A DNA stretch of 64,000 nucleotides from Companilactobacillus nuruki. Lineage in GTDB: Bacteria > Bacillota > Bacilli > Lactobacillales > Lactobacillaceae. The translations under genes and the position numbers were made by a program. Every line of letters begins with the position of its first letter. Position 1 is the stretch's first letter. This document shows, piece by piece, positions 59,183 to 64,000 of the stretch. The stretch lies in the NCBI RefSeq assembly GCF_002872255.1, contig NZ_NIPR01000052.1, positions 62,001 through 126,000 on the forward strand, written 5' to 3'. The notes beneath the pieces were generated by a model. It saw nothing but the letters and a program-made list of their open reading frames with translations, had not been told where the DNA came from and made no database searches.

Positions 59183-59750
59183 GAGTACTTCCTTTATCAA
59201 AATTTTTAACCGCTGCTGCCAAATCACTTGGTGCAACCTGAAACATATTTAGTCGATTTAGAAATTGTTTAGCGTTTGTATAACCAATTTTTAATTCTGA
59301 TCCAACTGCTAAACGACGCTGTTGCGAATCGCTTTTACCAATTAAACCTAAATTAACCATATCAGTACGATCATACGCTTGAAATCTTTCATTTGTTTTA
59401 GTATAAACAGCACTCAGAGCCACTTTAATATCTTCATCTTTGGCATGTTCAATTCCCAAACTGCCATCACTATGTTTAGGAACAGCTTTGCTTCTTGGCA
59501 AAAAAGCCTGCAGTGCATCTGGGATGGCTTTTTGAATAATAGTCCGCAGACGATTGCCGTTGAAATCTGGATCAGTGAAAATAATTACTCCACGTTTTTC
59601 TTGAGCAATTTTGATTTGTTTGATGGTTTCTTCACTAAGGGCTGAACCCCCAGTTTCTAAAGTATCTATTCCATCTTCTCCAAAGCAATCCTTCAAGCGG
59701 TTAGTATCTGACTTGCCTTCTACTACAATAATTTCTTTTATTTTTGTCAT
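59169..59750 (-). CDS. rnmV: Ribonuclease M5
   Basis: RNase M5 trims the 5S rRNA precursor. The 193-aa product has an N-terminal Toprim domain with catalytic Glu (IIVVEGKSD) and the FTDPDFNG Asp motif. It lies 2 nt after tatD and overlaps rsmA, the conserved tatD-rnmV-rsmA order. Confidence 0.95.
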   Translation of the reverse strand: MTKIKEIIVVEGKSDTNRLKDCFGEDGIDTLETGGSALSEETIKQIKIAQEKRGVIIFTDPDFNGNRLRTIIQKAIPDALQAFLPRSKAVPKHSDGSLGIEHAKDEDIKVALSAVYTKTNERFQAYDRTDMVNLGLIGKSDSQQRRLAVGSELKIGYTNAKQFLNRLNMFQVAPSDLAAAVKNFDKGSTHDTK

Positions 59751-59752
59751 AA

Positions 59753-60513
59753 TTATAGATTATACACTTGGTGAGCATTGTTAAAGGTATGTTCTGCAAT
59801 ATCTTCAGGTGAAATATCCTTATACTTAGCAATCGCATCAACAACATATCTAGTATAGGCTGGTTGATTAGCATGCCCGCGATATGGTTCTGGGGTCAAA
59901 TAAGGAGCATCAGTTTCTACTAATAAACGATCTAGTGGTGTATTTTTAGCTGATTCATGAACCTCAGGAGCATTTTTAAAGGAAACCACGCCACTATATG
60001 AAATCCATAATCCTAAATCTAAAAACTTATTCAACCAATTGAGATCTCCATTGAAACTGTGCATGATAATACCAGATTTTGACAAATCATGATCTTTTAA
60101 AATTTGATACATGTCATCAAAAGCATCCCGACAATGAATTGAAACTGGCATATTGTATTGCTTAGCGATATCCATTTGCTGAATCAAAACCCCTTTTTGA
60201 ATCTCCGGAGCTGGATCTTCTTCCCAATGATAATCAAGACCAATCTCACCAATTCCAACTACCTCAGGCAATTTAATCTGATTAACCAGTTGTTCTTCAT
60301 TATATTCTTTAGCAAATTCTGGATGCCAACCAACTAATGCATGCAATGATTGGTAATTTTGAGCCAAACGAATTGCCTCAATATTGAATTCTTCATTAGA
60401 GCCAATTATAGCCATCTCTACAACATCTAATTCTTTAGCATTATCAATGAATTGCTGAGTTTTACCGGCAAAAGCTTCATCATTTAAATGTGTGTGCGTA
60501 TCAAAAATTTTCA

Positions 60514-60514
<1 letters not shown>
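59753..60514 (-). CDS. tatD: TatD family metal-dependent DNase
   Basis: This 253-aa TIM-barrel hydrolase has the metal-binding FDTHTHL at the N terminus, GEIGLDYHW, SIHCRDAF and the final VETDAPYLTP. The family includes 3'-5' DNases; the cellular substrate is not defined. The ATG overlaps the metG stop (TAATG), so translation is coupled. Confidence 0.93.
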
Positions 60515-63292
<2,778 letters not shown>

Positions 63293-63303
63293 AAACTCTG
63301 CCT

Positions 63304-64000
63304 CTATCTAATCAGATATTTTATGCCCTCTTTATCAAAAACATCTTCAACCGTATATTGATAAAAGGCCTTGTAAAATTCGGGGGTTACCTTTACCGGA
63401 TCAAGGTTTAAAGTAGCTATACCTTGCCCATCATTGATGGCAATTAGGACAAATCCATCTTTACCTGTAGCACGGTTTTTATATTCAGAATGCTTGATCT
63501 GATAAACTTGGTTCAAAGACAATCTTAACTGACGCTTAGAAATAATTGGTGTAATATTCAAAAACGTATGGAAATGTAGTCCTTCATATCCATTAGAAAT
63601 AATCACTTCATTGTAAGCATCTAGGGCATTGACCAATGCTCTCCTAAATTTAAATGGAACAGTTAAATCATCTTTTTCAGCAATCTCTGCTAAATGGCTG
63701 GCATACTTGAAAGACTTTGGAAATTCATGTTTCCAATCGTCATCGAATTCATGTTCACCAAAAATTATGCCATCAAACATAATTAGCGTTCTATAAAAGC
63801 GCATATTTGCACGATCCAATTCAACTTTAGGATGAAGTGCCGCCTCTACGCCCTTTAAATATTCCTTCTTAATTTCATCTGAAAATGTTCCATCTTCTTT
63901 TTGAAGCTTCACTACTAATACATGTTCCAAGGTTTCAAAAACAGAATTAGCGATTGATAAGACTCTGCCATCAAAATCGCTTTTACCCGATGTTACAGCA
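63304..64000 (-). CDS. Unrecognised protein, 5' end beyond the window
   Basis: The frame stays open to the right edge, so the gene is partial. At least 230 codons are visible, and a start at TTG 63930 or ATG farther out cannot be decided. The protein looks soluble, with no signal peptide or transmembrane segment in the visible part. Notable segments are RFYRTLIMFDG, GYEGLHFHTFLNI and a C-terminal half rich in beta-forming residues. I do not recognise the family. It precedes the sirtuin gene by 11 nt, which suggests a functional link. Confidence 0.65.
   Translation of the reverse strand, partial: AVTSGKSDFDGRVLSIANSVFETLEHVLVVKLQKEDGTFSDEIKKEYLKGVEAALHPKVELDRANMRFYRTLIMFDGIIFGEHEFDDDWKHEFPKSFKYASHLAEIAEKDDLTVPFKFRRALVNALDAYNEVIISNGYEGLHFHTFLNITPIISKRQLRLSLNQVYQIKHSEYKNRATGKDGFVLIAINDGQGIATLNLDPVKVTPEFYKAFYQYTVEDVFDKEGIKYLIR

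Overview
The window is a low-GC chromosomal segment from a member of the Lactobacillaceae (Firmicutes). Support for this includes NAD-dependent L-lactate dehydrogenase, RNA polymerase delta subunit (rpoE), Veg, PurR, PrsA, type-B ribosomal protein L31 and the Bacillus-like order of housekeeping genes. A Companilactobacillus-type lactobacillus is my best guess from protein character, but I could not test it. Nothing looks like a prophage, plasmid, insertion sequence or CRISPR array. It is mostly core chromosome, and the interest lies in its 5' leaders and intergenic regions.

Layout: most genes lie on the minus strand and are listed here in window order. 1-17 kb: a CPBP protease (+); the rpsL-rpsG-fusA operon; a prepilin peptidase (+) and an esterase-like hydrolase; rpoB-rpoC; clpC; and a tRNA-Val-Leu-Thr-Gly operon. 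17-32 kb: the conserved block pth-mfd-yabM-rqcP-divIC-yabR / tilS-hpt-ftsH-hslO-dusB-lysS, which covers tRNA recycling, repair, cell division, purine salvage and proteostasis. 32-41 kb: ldh and a CBS-ACT gene (+), a DJ-1 family gene, acpS-alr, cshA, murF, an MFS exporter (+) and rpmE2. 41-47 kb: an Lsa/Vga-like ABC-F gene with an elaborate leader, murA, pyrG, rpoE and a DUF1934 gene. 47-52 kb (+): a LipL-like gene, an HD-domain gene, glpD and mscL. 52-64 kb: a DapB-like oxidoreductase, prsA, glmU-prs, purR, veg, metG-tatD-rnmV-rsmA, a sirtuin and an unrecognised gene cut by the right edge.

Regulation: several transcripts appear to be controlled by early termination. The ABC-F leader has a tiny TTG-start ORF and three mutually exclusive hairpins, the textbook layout of ribosome-stalling attenuation. 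A diverged second copy of its 5' part lies just downstream of the gene. The pyrG leader starts with GGGC and has a terminator, matching the known CTP-sensing attenuator. The rpoB leader contains a full intrinsic terminator between its best promoter and the gene. hslO lies directly behind the ftsH terminator with no room for a promoter.

Other points: the MurA active-site Cys is replaced by Asp. The DJ-1 family gene seems to use an ATT or ATC start codon. A 140-nt element with 10-bp complementary ends lies between veg and purR and has no assigned function. All coordinates and motifs were read by eye; no database search or folding program was run.
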